64,000 nucleotides of DNA from Alphaproteobacteria bacterium. GTDB lineage: Bacteria > Pseudomonadota > Alphaproteobacteria > JANSWW01. The position numbers and the translations under genes are program-made. Positions 44,235 through 53,310 of the stretch are shown in pieces. Location of the stretch: the NCBI GenBank assembly GCA_024743275.1, contig JANSWW010000004.1, forward strand, positions 248,001 through 312,000. The letters are read 5' to 3'. Position 1 is the stretch's first letter, and every line of letters begins with the position of its first letter. The notes under the pieces were generated by a model, which had not been told where the DNA came from, searched no databases, and saw nothing but the letters and a program-made list of their open reading frames with translations.

Positions 44235-45263
44235 ATGGAAACGCGGGCGAGCTATGTGGCCGTCGGGGCCTTCGTCCTGACCATGGTGGTCGGTGCCTTC
44301 GTCTTCGCCGTTTGGCTGGCGAAGCTGGAGTTCGATCAGACCTATGACCGCTATGCGATCCTCTTCGAGGGCTCGGTGAGCGGGATCAAGGACGGGTCCG
44401 CCGTCCGCTTTCGCGGCATCCCGGTCGGGACCGTCCAATCGGTCGAGATCGACCCGGAGAGCATCGAACGGGTCCGGATCGTGATCGAGATCCCCGACAC
44501 CCTGGAAGTCACCGAAGGGACCATGGCGTCCCTCGAATTGGAGGGGATCACCGGGCAGAAGTTCGTCCAGCTCAGTGGCGGTCGGGAAGGCGCGCCGCCG
44601 ATCGTCGCGGCACCCGGCGAAAGACTGCCGGTCATTCCGGCCGAACGGTCGACCCTTGAGACCGTCTTCGACAATGCCCCGGAACTGGTCGACCGTTTCA
44701 GTATCGTGCTGGAGCAGGCGGGCGCCATGCTCTCGCCCGATAATGTCGAATCGGCCAGCGGGATCCTTGCCGACATCAAGGCCGTGACAGGCACCGTGGC
44801 CGGGCGTCAGGAGGAGATCGGCCTGCTGATCACCGACGCTCAGGCCACCATGGCGGAGCTGCGCCGGGCGAGTGTCGCTCTGGCCGACCTCTCGGACGTG
44901 CTCGAGAGCGATGTCGGGATGCTGAGCGACGAGATTTCCGGTACCTTGGCGACCATCAGGGGCTCGGCCGCCGGGCTGGACGGCGAGATCGGTGACCTTT
45001 CCGGGGAGTTGAGGGAGACGGTGTCCAGTATCCGCACCGCCTCCGACAATTTCGGCGAGACGGCCGGAAGGCTCAACACGCTGGTCGAAAACAACGAACA
45101 GGCGCTGACCGACTTTTCCAATGACGGTCTGTATCAGTTCACGCTGTTCCTGAACGATGCGCGCAAGGTTCTGGCGGCCATCGACCGGCTGAGCGAGAAC
45201 ATCGAGCGCGACCCGGCGAGTTTCCTGCTCGGCGGCACGCAACGGGGGGTGGAGGCCGATTGA
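44235..45263 (+). CDS. mlaD: MCE-domain substrate-binding protein (MlaD-type)
   Basis: 342 residues. One N-terminal membrane helix (about 8-30, YVAVGAFVLTMVVGAFVFAVWLA), then a single MCE domain (about 40-120, YAILFEGSVSGIKDGSAVRFRGIPVG) and a long helical C-terminus with repeated DLSD, ETV and IRTASDNF stretches. MlaD hexamers shuttle phospholipids in the periplasm. Its C-terminal extension is longer than in E. coli MlaD. Same operon as mlaE/mlaF; the stop overlaps the next start. Confidence 0.93.
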   Translation: METRASYVAVGAFVLTMVVGAFVFAVWLAKLEFDQTYDRYAILFEGSVSGIKDGSAVRFRGIPVGTVQSVEIDPESIERVRIVIEIPDTLEVTEGTMASLELEGITGQKFVQLSGGREGAPPIVAAPGERLPVIPAERSTLETVFDNAPELVDRFSIVLEQAGAMLSPDNVESASGILADIKAVTGTVAGRQEEIGLLITDAQATMAELRRASVALADLSDVLESDVGMLSDEISGTLATIRGSAAGLDGEIGDLSGELRETVSSIRTASDNFGETAGRLNTLVENNEQALTDFSNDGLYQFTLFLNDARKVLAAIDRLSENIERDPASFLLGGTQRGVEAD

Positions 45264-45898
45264 TGGGAATGGATCCGAAAGTGCGGAAGATCACCCGCCG
45301 TCTGGTTTTGGTCGGGGGCGCGGGGCTCGTGCTCGGCGGCTGCGGCGTCGTCGGAGCGGCCGCCCTGCGGGATCCGCCGAAGCTCTTCCAGCTGTCGCCG
45401 AAGACGACCTTCCCGGAAGGGATACCCCGGTCCGACAAGCAGTTGATCATCGAGGAGCCGACGGCGGCGGCCGGCCTGCGCACGCCGCGGATCGCCGTCA
45501 TCCGCGAACCCTTCCAGTTGGAATACTTCGCCAGTTCGAACTGGATCGACGCGGCCCCGTCGATGGTCCAGACGTTGATCGTCGAAAGTTTCGAGGCGAC
45601 CGGCCGGATCATCTCGGTCGGCCGGGAATCGATCGGACTCCGGGCCGACTATCAGCTCAAGACCGAACTTAGGGAGTTCCAGGCGGAGAAACGGGCCGAA
45701 GGTGGCTATCTGATCCGCACCCGGGTCAACACCAAGCTGGTCAAGATGCCGCAACGCACGATCGTCGACGCCGCGGATTGGGAAGCCACGGAAGCGGTGT
45801 CGGGGGAGGATGTGCGCGCCGTGGTCGCCGGCTTCGATGCAGCGCTTGGCAAAGTCCTCAAGGGCATCGTCATGTGGACGCTGCCGCGACTGGTATAG
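45263..45898 (+). CDS. ABC-type transport auxiliary lipoprotein (PqiC/DUF330-like)
   Basis: 211 residues with a lipobox (LVLGGCGVV, cysteine near residue 27). The following region (PPKLFQLSPKTTFPEG, LIIEEPTAAAGLRTPRIAVIREPFQLEYFASSNWIDAAPSMVQTLIVESFEATG) follows the DUF330/PqiC-type lipoprotein of MCE systems. It is probably an outer- or inner-membrane-anchored partner of the Mla complex. The ATG overlaps the mlaD stop. It is the last gene before a bidirectional terminator. Confidence 0.85.
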   Translation: MGMDPKVRKITRRLVLVGGAGLVLGGCGVVGAAALRDPPKLFQLSPKTTFPEGIPRSDKQLIIEEPTAAAGLRTPRIAVIREPFQLEYFASSNWIDAAPSMVQTLIVESFEATGRIISVGRESIGLRADYQLKTELREFQAEKRAEGGYLIRTRVNTKLVKMPQRTIVDAADWEATEAVSGEDVRAVVAGFDAALGKVLKGIVMWTLPRLV

Positions 45899-45934
45899 CG
45901 GCGACACGCTCCCAACCGCCAGGCGGCGGGCACA

Positions 45935-45962
45935 AAAAAGGCCGGGCGAACCCGGCCTTTTT
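45935..45962. terminator. Bidirectional Rho-independent terminator
   Basis: Stem AAAAAGGCCGGG (45935-45946) and CCCGGCCTTTTT (45951-45962) with a CGAA tetraloop. It has A-tract and T-tract on both sides and lies between the lipoprotein gene (plus) and the cytochrome c gene (minus), which converge. Confidence 0.9.
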
Positions 45963-45981
45963 CCGTAACGGCGGCGGTCTG

Positions 45982-46368
45982 TTAGCTACCCGCCGCCTCG
46001 AGATAGGCGATCACGTTCTCAACGTCGGCGTCCTTCTTGAGGCCACGGAACGCCATCCGGTTGCCCTTCACGAAGCCTTTCGGATCCTTCAGATAGGCCG
46101 CGATGTTTTCCTTGGTCCACGCCAAACCGTCTTCGCCGGCGCCCTTCATGGCCTTCGAATACTTGAAGCCGTCGACGGCCCCAGCGGTCCGGCCGATGAT
46201 CCCGACGAGATGCGGACCGACCCGGTTCTGCTCCTTGTCGACCACATGGCAGGCACGGCACTGGCGGAAAACCTTCTTACCGGCATCCGGATCGGCCGCG
46301 AAAGCGGCAGGACCGGCAACAACGGTCGCGGCGGTGGCCAGCGCGGCAAGCGCTAAACGAAACTTCAT
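45982..46368 (-). CDS. Class I cytochrome c
   Basis: 128 residues with a signal peptide (about 1-24, ending AFA). The heme motif is C-R-A-C-H, followed by QNRVGPHLVGIIGRTAG and a methionine ligand in NRMAFRG. Typical small c-550-type electron carrier of the periplasm. The ATG at 46368 has GGGAGAGAGA before it; a longer in-frame start is less likely. Promoter region and divergent DUF2336 gene follow upstream. Confidence 0.93.
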   Translation of the reverse strand: MKFRLALAALATAATVVAGPAAFAADPDAGKKVFRQCRACHVVDKEQNRVGPHLVGIIGRTAGAVDGFKYSKAMKGAGEDGLAWTKENIAAYLKDPKGFVKGNRMAFRGLKKDADVENVIAYLEAAGS

Positions 46369-46590
46369 TCTCTCTCTCCCGAACACTTGGTTTCGTTCCC
46401 TGGTGGAGGATCAGACGTCCTCATTCCCACCACCAACATAGACAGCTTGGAGTCTAAGTCAGCCCCCCATTCAGGTAAACGCGACCTGAAAACGCATCAA
46501 ATGATGTTTACAAAAACGGTCGATCAGGCGAATGCTTCTGCACCTCGGACAAAACAGTGATATTATGTCCCGCTAAAGGGAGAGATTGCC

Positions 46591-47739
46591 ATGGTCGGGC
46601 AGAACAAGAACGGTGGCCCCGCCGGGTTGAGTGCGGAGGACGTCAAGCGGCTTTTGTCGGATCCCTCGCCCACGGCCCGGGTCGACACCGCCGAGAAAGT
46701 CGCGACGGCGGCGGCGGGGAGCCTGAGCGCCACCGAAAAGACGATCGCCTTCGAGATCATCCGGGCGCTGAGCCGGGACGCCGAGCAGCGGGTGCGCGTC
46801 TCCCTGTCGAAAAATGTGAAGGCCCTGCCCGATCTGCCCCGGGACGTCGCCATCTCGCTCGCCGAGGATGTCGCCGATATCGCGACCCCGATCCTGGAGG
46901 AAAGCGTCGTTCTGACCGACGCGGATCTCATCAATCTGATCGCCGGCTCCGACGAGGAAAAGCAGACCGCCATCGCCCGCCGCGCCTCCGTGTCGGAGGA
47001 TGTCAGCGACGCCCTCGTCGCGACCGGGTCGGAGAATGTGGTCGGCACCCTGGTGGAGAATGACGGCGCCCGGATCTCCGAGCAGACCATGATCGGTGTC
47101 TTGGAGACCTTTTCCGGATCGGAGCGGATCAAGACCGGCATGGTCCAGCGCAAGGCGATCCCGCTGACCGTCGCCGAGCGGCTGGTCACCATGGTCTCTG
47201 AAAAGCTGCAGGCGGAACTCACCGAACGCCACGGCCTCGACAAGGAAACCGCGCAGAATTTGATTAAACAGAGCCGCGAGAAGACGACCGTGGGCCTCGC
47301 CCAGGGGGCGGACATGGACGCGGTCTGGCAGTTGGTCCAGCAGTTGAAGGCCGGCGGCCGTCTCACCGACACGGTGATCCTGCGGGCCGCCTGTTTCGGG
47401 AATCTCGCCTTTGTCGAGGTCGCGCTGGCGACGCTTGCCGATGTGCCGCTGGAGAATGTCCAGGCGCTGGTCGCCGATCCCGGTGGCAAGGGTTTCCAGG
47501 CGCTCTACAAAAAGGCGGGGCTGCCGAACGGACTGTTCCCGGCCTTCGAGGTCGCCGTCCGGATGTCCGAGACGACCGATTATGACGGCCTGGAACACGA
47601 CGTGGAGCGCTTCCAACTGCGGGTCGTGGAACGGGTGCTCACCCGGGTCGACAACGACAAGGACCTTAAGCTGAAGCCGGAAGACCTCGACTATCTGGTC
47701 AAACAGATCGACCAGCTCCAAGCCGAAGTCGCCGCCTAG
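46591..47739 (+). CDS. DUF2336-domain protein
   Basis: 382 residues, all helical and soluble. The DUF2336 pattern (VKRLLSDPSPTARVDTAEKV near the N-terminus and ALSRDAEQRVRVSLSKNVKALPDLPRDVAISLAEDV) and the heat-like repeats in between match this alphaproteobacterial family. Function is unknown; DUF2336 proteins recur beside c-di-GMP and two-component genes. An AAAGGGAGAG site precedes the ATG. No operon partner on its strand. Confidence 0.9.
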   Translation: MVGQNKNGGPAGLSAEDVKRLLSDPSPTARVDTAEKVATAAAGSLSATEKTIAFEIIRALSRDAEQRVRVSLSKNVKALPDLPRDVAISLAEDVADIATPILEESVVLTDADLINLIAGSDEEKQTAIARRASVSEDVSDALVATGSENVVGTLVENDGARISEQTMIGVLETFSGSERIKTGMVQRKAIPLTVAERLVTMVSEKLQAELTERHGLDKETAQNLIKQSREKTTVGLAQGADMDAVWQLVQQLKAGGRLTDTVILRAACFGNLAFVEVALATLADVPLENVQALVADPGGKGFQALYKKAGLPNGLFPAFEVAVRMSETTDYDGLEHDVERFQLRVVERVLTRVDNDKDLKLKPEDLDYLVKQIDQLQAEVAA

Positions 47740-47760
47740 CTGCCCGCCTGTCCAGCAGGA

Positions 47761-48384
47761 CTACAGTCCCTTGATGAAGTCCCTTGCCTTGTGAAGGGCC
47801 CGCGCAATGGATCTCTCCGGGGAAAGCCCGCTTCTCTTCGAGGGCGCCAGGCTGTGGTCCCCCTCATCGATCCAAAAGACATGGAGCGCATCGTTGAGGG
47901 GGTAATGGGACACCTCGTCCGGTTTGCCGAACGGGTCGCGTGTCCCCTGGATGATCAGGCCGGGAACCCTCAGCGGTTCCAAATGAGCGACCCTGGCATG
48001 ATCCGGTTTGCCCGGAGGGTGAAAGGGATAGCCGAAGACGAGATAGCCGTCGGCCCCGACCGACCGAGCGATCATCGTGGCGGCGCGGCCCCCCATGGAC
48101 TTTCCGCCGACGATCAGCTTTGTGCCGGGTTTGCGGTGGGCGGCGACGACCTCCGCGAAGGTCTCCAGAAGAACCGGCATGCGGTCCGGCGGCCTGCTTT
48201 TCCCCTCTTCCTTGGCGCGGGTCATATAGGGGAAGTCGAACAGCACCACCCGATAGCCGAAGCTGGCGAGACCGCCGGCCAAGGTCTGCATAAAGCCGGA
48301 GTCCATGCCTTGTCCGGCACCGTGGGCGAGGACCACGACCGCGGCCGAATCCTCCGGCCCATGGAGCTGAACGGAAATGGTCAA
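47761..48384 (-). CDS. Alpha/beta hydrolase (KANL3/Tex30-like)
   Basis: 207 residues. The nucleophile S96 sits in [12 protein letters not shown], the acid is in IQGTRDPFG, and the histidine in [14 protein letters not shown]. This is the short alpha/beta-hydrolase family related to KANL3/Tex30. The substrate is unknown. Its start overlaps the stop of the fumarase gene upstream on the same strand by four bases, so it belongs to the fumarase transcript. Confidence 0.85.
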   Translation of the reverse strand: MTISVQLHGPEDSAAVVVLAHGAGQGMDSGFMQTLAGGLASFGYRVVLFDFPYMTRAKEEGKSRPPDRMPVLLETFAEVVAAHRKPGTKLIVGGKSMGGRAATMIARSVGADGYLVFGYPFHPPGKPDHARVAHLEPLRVPGLIIQGTRDPFGKPDEVSHYPLNDALHVFWIDEGDHSLAPSKRSGLSPERSIARALHKARDFIKGL

Positions 48385-49997
48385 GGCAGCAGGTCCTTGA
48401 AGAAGTCGTTGCCCTTGTCGTCGATCACGATAAAGGCGGGGAAGTTCTCCACCTCGATCTGCCAGACGGCCTCCATGCCGAGTTCCGGATATTCCAAGAC
48501 CTCGACCTTCTTGATGCAGTCGAGCGCCAGCCGCGCCGCCGGGCCGCCGATGGAGCCGAGATAGAAGCCACCGTGTTTTTTACAGGCTTCGCGGACCTGG
48601 AGCGAGCGATTCCCCTTGGCGAGGGAGATGAAGCTGCCGCCGTTTTCCATGAACAGATCGACATAGGAGTCCATCCGGCCGGCCGTGGTCGGGCCAAACG
48701 CGCCGGAGGCATAGCCTTCCGGCGTCTTCGCCGGACCCGCGTAATAGACCATCTGGTCCTTGATGTAGTCGGGTAGGCCCTCGCCGTTGTCGATCCGCTC
48801 CTTGAGCTTGGCGTGCGCGATGTCGCGGGCGACGATCATCCGGCCGGTCAGCGACAGCCGGGTCGCGACCGGATACTGGCCGAGCTGCGCCCGGATTTCC
48901 GACATCGGCCGGTTGAGATCGACCTCGACCACGTCGCCCCCCAGGTGATCGTCCCTAACCTCAGGCAGATATTTGCTTGGATCGCGTTCGAGGGCTTCCA
49001 GGAACACACCCTCCTCCGTGATCTTGCCGAGGATCTGGCGGTCGGCGGAGCAGCTCACGCCGAGGCCCACCGGGCAGCTCGCGCCATGGCGCGGCAGGCG
49101 AATGACCCGGACGTCGTGGCAGAAGTATTTCCCGCCGAACTGGGCGCCGATGCCCATCTTGCGGGTCATTTCAAGGATTCTCTGCTCCCATTCCAGGTCG
49201 CGATAGGCCTGTCCCAGGTCGTTCCCGGCGGTCGGCAGGGAATCGAGATAGCGGGTGGAGGCGAGCTTCACCGTTTTGAGGTTCATCTCCGCCGAGGTGC
49301 CGCCGATGACCACTGCGAGGTGATAGGGCGGGCAGGCCGCGGTGCCGAGGGTGCGGATCTTTTCGTCGAGGAACTTCTCCAGGCTGTCCGGATTCAATAG
49401 CGCCTTGGTCTGCTGATAGAGGAAGGTCTTGTTGGCCGACCCGCCGCCCTTGGCGATGAACATGAACTTATAGGCGCTGCCCTTGTCGGCATAGAGGTCG
49501 ATCTGGGCCGGCAGGTTGGTGCCGGTGTTCTTTTCCGTGAACATGTCCAGCGGGGCGACCTGGCTATAGCGCAGATTGGTCTCCGTATAGGTCTTGTGGA
49601 TGCCCTTGGCGATCGCCTCCTCGTCGTCGAAGCCGGTCCAGACATTCTGGCCCTTTTTGCCCATGACGATCGCGGTGCCCGTATCCTGACACATCGGCAG
49701 CACGCCGGCGGCGGAGATATTGGCGTTCTTCAGGAAGTCGTAGGCGACGAATTTGTCGTTCCCGCTCGCCTCCGGATCGTCGAGGATCGTGCGGAGCTGT
49801 GCCAGATGGCCGGGCCGGAGCAGGTGGGAGACGTCGCGGAACGCCTCGTCGGTCAACTTCGTGATCGCTTCCCGTTCGATCTTCAGGACCTTCTGCCCCT
49901 CGAACTCGACGACGGACACGCCCTCGTCGCTGATCTTACGGTAGGGGGTGGTGTCCTCCCCCAACGGGAAGATGGTCTGATGCTTGAAGTCGACCAT
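48381..49997 (-). CDS. fumA: Class I fumarate hydratase
   Basis: 538 residues, a two-domain [4Fe-4S] fumarase. Cluster cysteines are in [21 protein letters not shown] and the region with [12 protein letters not shown]; the C-terminal beta domain has [14 protein letters not shown]. It converts fumarate to malate in the TCA cycle, with an oxygen-sensitive cluster. The gene is followed by the hydrolase with four-base overlap. Preceded by a gap of 107 bases to sspB. Confidence 0.96.
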   Translation of the reverse strand: MVDFKHQTIFPLGEDTTPYRKISDEGVSVVEFEGQKVLKIEREAITKLTDEAFRDVSHLLRPGHLAQLRTILDDPEASGNDKFVAYDFLKNANISAAGVLPMCQDTGTAIVMGKKGQNVWTGFDDEEAIAKGIHKTYTETNLRYSQVAPLDMFTEKNTGTNLPAQIDLYADKGSAYKFMFIAKGGGSANKTFLYQQTKALLNPDSLEKFLDEKIRTLGTAACPPYHLAVVIGGTSAEMNLKTVKLASTRYLDSLPTAGNDLGQAYRDLEWEQRILEMTRKMGIGAQFGGKYFCHDVRVIRLPRHGASCPVGLGVSCSADRQILGKITEEGVFLEALERDPSKYLPEVRDDHLGGDVVEVDLNRPMSEIRAQLGQYPVATRLSLTGRMIVARDIAHAKLKERIDNGEGLPDYIKDQMVYYAGPAKTPEGYASGAFGPTTAGRMDSYVDLFMENGGSFISLAKGNRSLQVREACKKHGGFYLGSIGGPAARLALDCIKKVEVLEYPELGMEAVWQIEVENFPAFIVIDDKGNDFFKDLLP

Positions 49998-50104
49998 GGC
50001 GGCTTCTCCCTGCCTTTCATATTCGGATGGGGGGAGATAAGCGAGCCAACGCCTTCCTGTCCAGCGGCAGCGGTCGGATTTCGCATTCGTGGGGGGGCGC
50101 GAAG

Positions 50105-50725
50105 TTACTTTTTCCGGAAGGCGTCCAAGGTGACGACATTGTCGCCGCCGCCTTCGGAGTCCGCATCGTCCGCGTCCTCGTCGGTCTTCTCGGCGGCTTT
50201 ATTGTCTGCCTTCTTATCCGGGCGCCCGGTCTTTCGGGAGGCGGATTTCCCGGTCTCCGCGTCGGGCGTGCCGCCGGTCAGCATTTGTGCAGGAGCGGCC
50301 TCGCCACTCTCGTCGTCCTCGGCTTCGATCTCTTCATCCGGCATCCCGATGGCGCGGAACTGAAGGCCGAATTTTACCGAGGGGTCGAGGAAGCCGGTCA
50401 CCGCGTCGAACGGGACCTCGAGGCGTTCAGGCTGATCGTCGAAGCTGAGCGTGACGCCGAAGCCGCGGTCGTCCACCGTCAACTCCCAGAACTGATACTG
50501 AAGGACGATGGTCATCTCGTCCGGATACCGGTTTCTGAGCGTATCCGAGATGTCCACATCCGGATGCTGGGTGCGGAAGGTGATATAGAAGTGATGCTGG
50601 CCAGGGAGGCCGTTCTCCACCACGTCGGTCAGCACGAATTTGAGCACGCCTTTAAGCGCGCCCTCGACCAACTCGTCATACCGGATTTCCGTTGGCGTGA
50701 TCACTCCACGTCTCTTCTTCTGCAT
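50105..50725 (-). CDS. sspB: ClpXP protease specificity-enhancing factor SspB
   Basis: 206 residues. The SspB core is [74 protein letters not shown] region (about 8-140), with an acidic disordered tail and a C-terminal basic [10 protein letters not shown] that contacts ClpX. It captures ssrA-tagged peptides for ClpXP. The tag-encoding ssrA gene is about 280 bases upstream on the same strand, a notable functional adjacency. Confidence 0.92.
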   Translation of the reverse strand: MQKKRRGVITPTEIRYDELVEGALKGVLKFVLTDVVENGLPGQHHFYITFRTQHPDVDISDTLRNRYPDEMTIVLQYQFWELTVDDRGFGVTLSFDDQPERLEVPFDAVTGFLDPSVKFGLQFRAIGMPDEEIEAEDDESGEAAPAQMLTGGTPDAETGKSASRKTGRPDKKADNKAAEKTDEDADDADSEGGGDNVVTLDAFRKK

Positions 50726-50903
50726 TTACCCTGTTCTGCGCCCGAAGTTCGACGCCCGGACGTCCCATAGGCTTAACATTATATGCCCACTTCGCAAATC
50801 GCGGTCATGGAAATTGGCGCGCGCACCGCTGTCGGTGCGGCACTTTTGCACCGCGGAGGCTTTCCATCGGCCGGAAGGCGGCGCAGTTTGTCTTCGAAAA
50901 GGT

Positions 50904-50935
50904 CGTGAAGGATAGGGGGCGTGAAGGATAGGCGG
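50904..50935. repeat. 16-bp tandem duplication between sspB and ssrA
   Basis: CGTGAAGGATAGGGGG (50904-50919) and CGTGAAGGATAGGCGG (50920-50935), one mismatch. The 275-base gap (50726-51002) around it holds no supported gene. Confidence 0.75.
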
Positions 50936-51002
50936 GGCACTTCTGTTGCTAGGTAGCCCCACACCCCACCCTTACGAACTCAACCGAAAGGGGATTTCAT
51001 TG

Positions 51003-51272
51003 GTCGCTATGACTGCTTACGCAGCGACGGCAACCGGAGCACGATTATCATTCGCACTTACTTTGATGGCCCGATAACGGTGGAGCCATGCCGAGCGAAA
51101 AATGCAATCCTCGGTCCCGTGTCGATCCTGGTTCGCCCCCATGGATAACCCGTCCGGAGCCCTTGGCCGTAAGGCCTGTCGCGGGCGGGTTATGGTGGAG
51201 GCGCCGGGTACTGCCCCCGGGTCCACTGAGCCTAATAACTGCACCGTTTATCGCCATAGCCGGAGCGACCGG
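51003..51272 (-). ncRNA. ssrA: Transfer-messenger RNA, circularly permuted two-piece type
   Basis: Read on the minus strand: an acceptor piece with T-arm (GGACCCGGGGGCAGTACCC) ends in CCA at 51195-51193, then an intervening loop of about 52 bases, then the coding piece starting GGGGGCGAACCAGGATCGAC at about 51140. The tag frame is 51055-51017 and encodes ANDNRAPVAVAA-stop. The acceptor-first order and the separate coding piece are the permuted alphaproteobacterial form, processed into two chains. Ends are approximate. Promoter elements lie just upstream. Confidence 0.92.
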
Positions 51273-51279
51273 CATCCCC

Positions 51280-51308
51280 TATATAGGCGCGATCCCCGCC
51301 GGACGCAA
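51280..51308 (-). promoter_or_regulatory. ssrA promoter
   Basis: On the minus strand TTGCGT (51308-51303) and TATATA (51285-51280) are 17 bases apart, an excellent sigma-70-type match ending about 7 bases before the expected RNA start. Confidence 0.8.
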
Positions 51309-51458
51309 ACCATCGGCGCAGAAAATAAAGCGCCATCCCACGGGCGCACCCGGCGGCACCCCGCACCCCTTACCCCCTTGCATTCCGCCCATCGCGGGCG
51401 TATACACCCCGCTTCCGTACCGCGCCGGGCTCAAAAGGCATGCCCTGCCGGACGTTTC

Positions 51459-51481
51459 AGGGGCCGCACAGGCCCCTTTCC
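51459..51481 (+). promoter_or_regulatory. Leader hairpin before rpmI
   Basis: AGGGGCC (51459-51465), loop GCACA, GGCCCCT (51471-51477) then a short T-run, 22 bases before the rpmI start. It could be an attenuator or a ribosomal-protein-binding leader; either is inference. The rest of the 51273-51502 gap shows only the ssrA promoter on the other strand. Confidence 0.45.
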
Positions 51482-51502
51482 ATTCTCAAGCAGGAGATTG
51501 AA

Positions 51503-51703
51503 ATGCCTAAGATGAAGACCAACAGCAGCGCCAAAAAGCGCTTCAAGCTGACGGGCACCGGCAAGGTCAAGGCCGCCGTCGCCTATAAGCGCCACAATCT
51601 GCGGAAGCGCCCGACGAAGATGATCCGTCAGGCCCGCGGGACCATGATCCTCGCCGAACCCGATGCACGGGTGGTGCGCAAGCACCTGCTGCCGAACGGC
51701 TAA
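51503..51703 (+). CDS. rpmI: 50S ribosomal protein L35
   Basis: 66 residues, basic: [21 protein letters not shown] and the [13 protein letters not shown] centre, identical in pattern to bL35. A GGAGA site precedes the ATG. First gene of rpmI-rplT-pheS-pheT; infC is not adjacent, as in many alphaproteobacteria. Confidence 0.97.
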   Translation: MPKMKTNSSAKKRFKLTGTGKVKAAVAYKRHNLRKRPTKMIRQARGTMILAEPDARVVRKHLLPNG

Positions 51704-51755
51704 CGGCCCGGCACCCCTTAAGCATCCCAGATAGAATCAGCGAGGAGTTTAGAGC

Positions 51756-52118
51756 ATGGCACGCGTGAAACGCGGTACGACGGTCAAGGCCCGTCACAAG
51801 AAGGTTCTGGAACAAGCCAAGGGCTACCGGGGCCGTAACAACAACGTCTATTCGGTGGCGAAGGAAAAGGTCGAAAAGGCCCTTCAATACGCCTATCGCG
51901 ACCGCCGGGTGAAGAAGCGGGAATTCCGCTCCCTGTGGATCCAGCGGATCAACGCCGCGGCCCGGATTCATGGCCTCACCTATTCCCAGTTCATGGACGG
52001 CATCCACAAGGCCGGGATCGAAGTCGACCGCAAGGTCATGGCCGATCTCGCCGTGCGGGACGAAGCCGGCTTTACCGCGCTTGTCGAACAGGCGAAGGCC
52101 GCCCGTCAAGCTGCGTAA
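51756..52118 (+). CDS. rplT: 50S ribosomal protein L20
   Basis: 120 residues: [70 protein letters not shown] is bL20 throughout. In many bacteria L20 represses translation of its own operon. It lies 52 bases after rpmI. A terminator stands between this gene and pheS. Confidence 0.98.
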   Translation: MARVKRGTTVKARHKKVLEQAKGYRGRNNNVYSVAKEKVEKALQYAYRDRRVKKREFRSLWIQRINAAARIHGLTYSQFMDGIHKAGIEVDRKVMADLAVRDEAGFTALVEQAKAARQAA

Positions 52119-52119
52119 A

Positions 52120-52142
52120 CAAAGGGCTGCACCCGGCCCTTT
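52120..52142 (+). terminator. Small hairpin immediately after rplT
   Basis: AAAGGGC and GCCCTTT (about 52121-52142) with an 8-base loop, followed by AAG. It is the first of two hairpins in the rplT-pheS gap, and could act as an anti-terminator or secondary terminator. Confidence 0.5.
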
Positions 52143-52158
52143 AAGTTGCTAAGAGACG

Positions 52159-52193
52159 ACCGGCTTCCGCCAGACGGGAGCCGGTTTTCTTTT
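52159..52193 (+). terminator. Strong Rho-independent terminator/attenuator before pheS
   Basis: An 11-bp stem (52159-52169 and 52175-52185, one G-T pair) with CCAGA loop, followed by TTTTCTTTT. The pheS start is only 27 bases after the T-tract, which leaves no room for a promoter, so it must be read through, conditionally or by leakiness. Confidence 0.85.
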
Positions 52194-52220
52194 GCCCTGT
52201 TCTCCGATGAAGAGAATGAC

Positions 52221-53291
52221 ATGAGTGATACCCTCGAAAATCTGAAGCGGGAGCTGCTGGAAAGCGTCCACAGCGCCCAGGATCTCGCCAGCCTCGACGA
52301 GGCGCGGGTCGCCGCCCTCGGCAAGAAGGGCCGCATCACCGCGATGATGAAGGACATGGGCAGCCTCTCCCCGGAGGAGCGCAAGACCCGCGGCCAGGCG
52401 ATGAACGCGATCAAGCAGGCGGTGACCGACGCGATCGACGCCCGCAAGGACGAACTCGGCAAGGCCGCCCTCCAGGCGCGGCTGGAACAGGAGCGCATCG
52501 ACGTCTCCCTGCCGGTCCGCCCGCAGCCCAAGGGCCGCATCCACCCGCTGAGCCAGGTGGTCGACGAGGTCATCGAGATCTTCGGCGCCATGGGCTTCGA
52601 AGTCGCGGAAGGCCCGGACATCGAGGACGATTGGCATAATTTCGAGGCGCTCAACTTCCCGCCGGACCACCCGGCCCGTCAGGAACACGACACCTTCTAC
52701 ATGCCTGACCGGACCGACGGCTCCAAGATGGTGCTGCGGACCCACACCTCGCCGGTGCAGATCCGGCATATGCTGGAGAACAAGCCACCAATCCGGGCGA
52801 TCTGCCCCGGCCGAACCTTCCGCAGCGACCATGACGCCACACACTCGCCGATGTTCCACCAGGTCGAGGGCCTGGTCGTCGGCAAGGATATCCATATGGG
52901 CCACCTCAAGGGCTGCCTGATCGACTTCTGCCGGACCTTCTTCGGCGTCGACGATCTACCGGTCCGCTTCCGCCCGAGCTATTTCCCGTTCACGGAACCG
53001 TCGGCGGAGGTCGATATCGGCTGCTCGCGCAAGGGCGGCGGCCTGACCATCGGTCATGGTGACGACTGGCTGGAAATCCTCGGCTCCGGCATGGTGCATC
53101 CGAACGTGCTCAAGGCGGGCGGCATCGATCCGGCGGAGTATCAGGGCTTCGCCTTCGGCATGGGGATCGAGCGGATCGCGATGCTGAAATACGGCATCCC
53201 GGATCTTCGCCCCTTCTACGACAGCGACGTCCGCTGGCTCGGCCATTACGGCTTCCGCCCCGAAGATATCCCGTCGACCGCGGCCCGCTGA
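52221..53291 (+). CDS. pheS: Phenylalanyl-tRNA synthetase alpha subunit
   Basis: 356 residues. The N-terminal helical domain (about 1-95) is followed by the class II catalytic core with motif 1 [20 protein letters not shown], motif 2 [21 protein letters not shown], and motif 3 [22 protein letters not shown]. It charges tRNA-Phe with PheT. The start at 52221 is the only good ATG after the terminator. Only 19 bases separate it from pheT. Confidence 0.98.
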   Translation: MSDTLENLKRELLESVHSAQDLASLDEARVAALGKKGRITAMMKDMGSLSPEERKTRGQAMNAIKQAVTDAIDARKDELGKAALQARLEQERIDVSLPVRPQPKGRIHPLSQVVDEVIEIFGAMGFEVAEGPDIEDDWHNFEALNFPPDHPARQEHDTFYMPDRTDGSKMVLRTHTSPVQIRHMLENKPPIRAICPGRTFRSDHDATHSPMFHQVEGLVVGKDIHMGHLKGCLIDFCRTFFGVDDLPVRFRPSYFPFTEPSAEVDIGCSRKGGGLTIGHGDDWLEILGSGMVHPNVLKAGGIDPAEYQGFAFGMGIERIAMLKYGIPDLRPFYDSDVRWLGHYGFRPEDIPSTAAR

Positions 53292-53310
53292 GCGAAAGAG
53301 GACCCACCCG

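Noticed and set aside
52146..52220. In-frame N-terminal extension of pheS with several Phe codons (possible leader peptide)
   Set aside because: It runs through the terminator stem and lies after the point where an attenuator leader would be translated; PheS families start at 52221.
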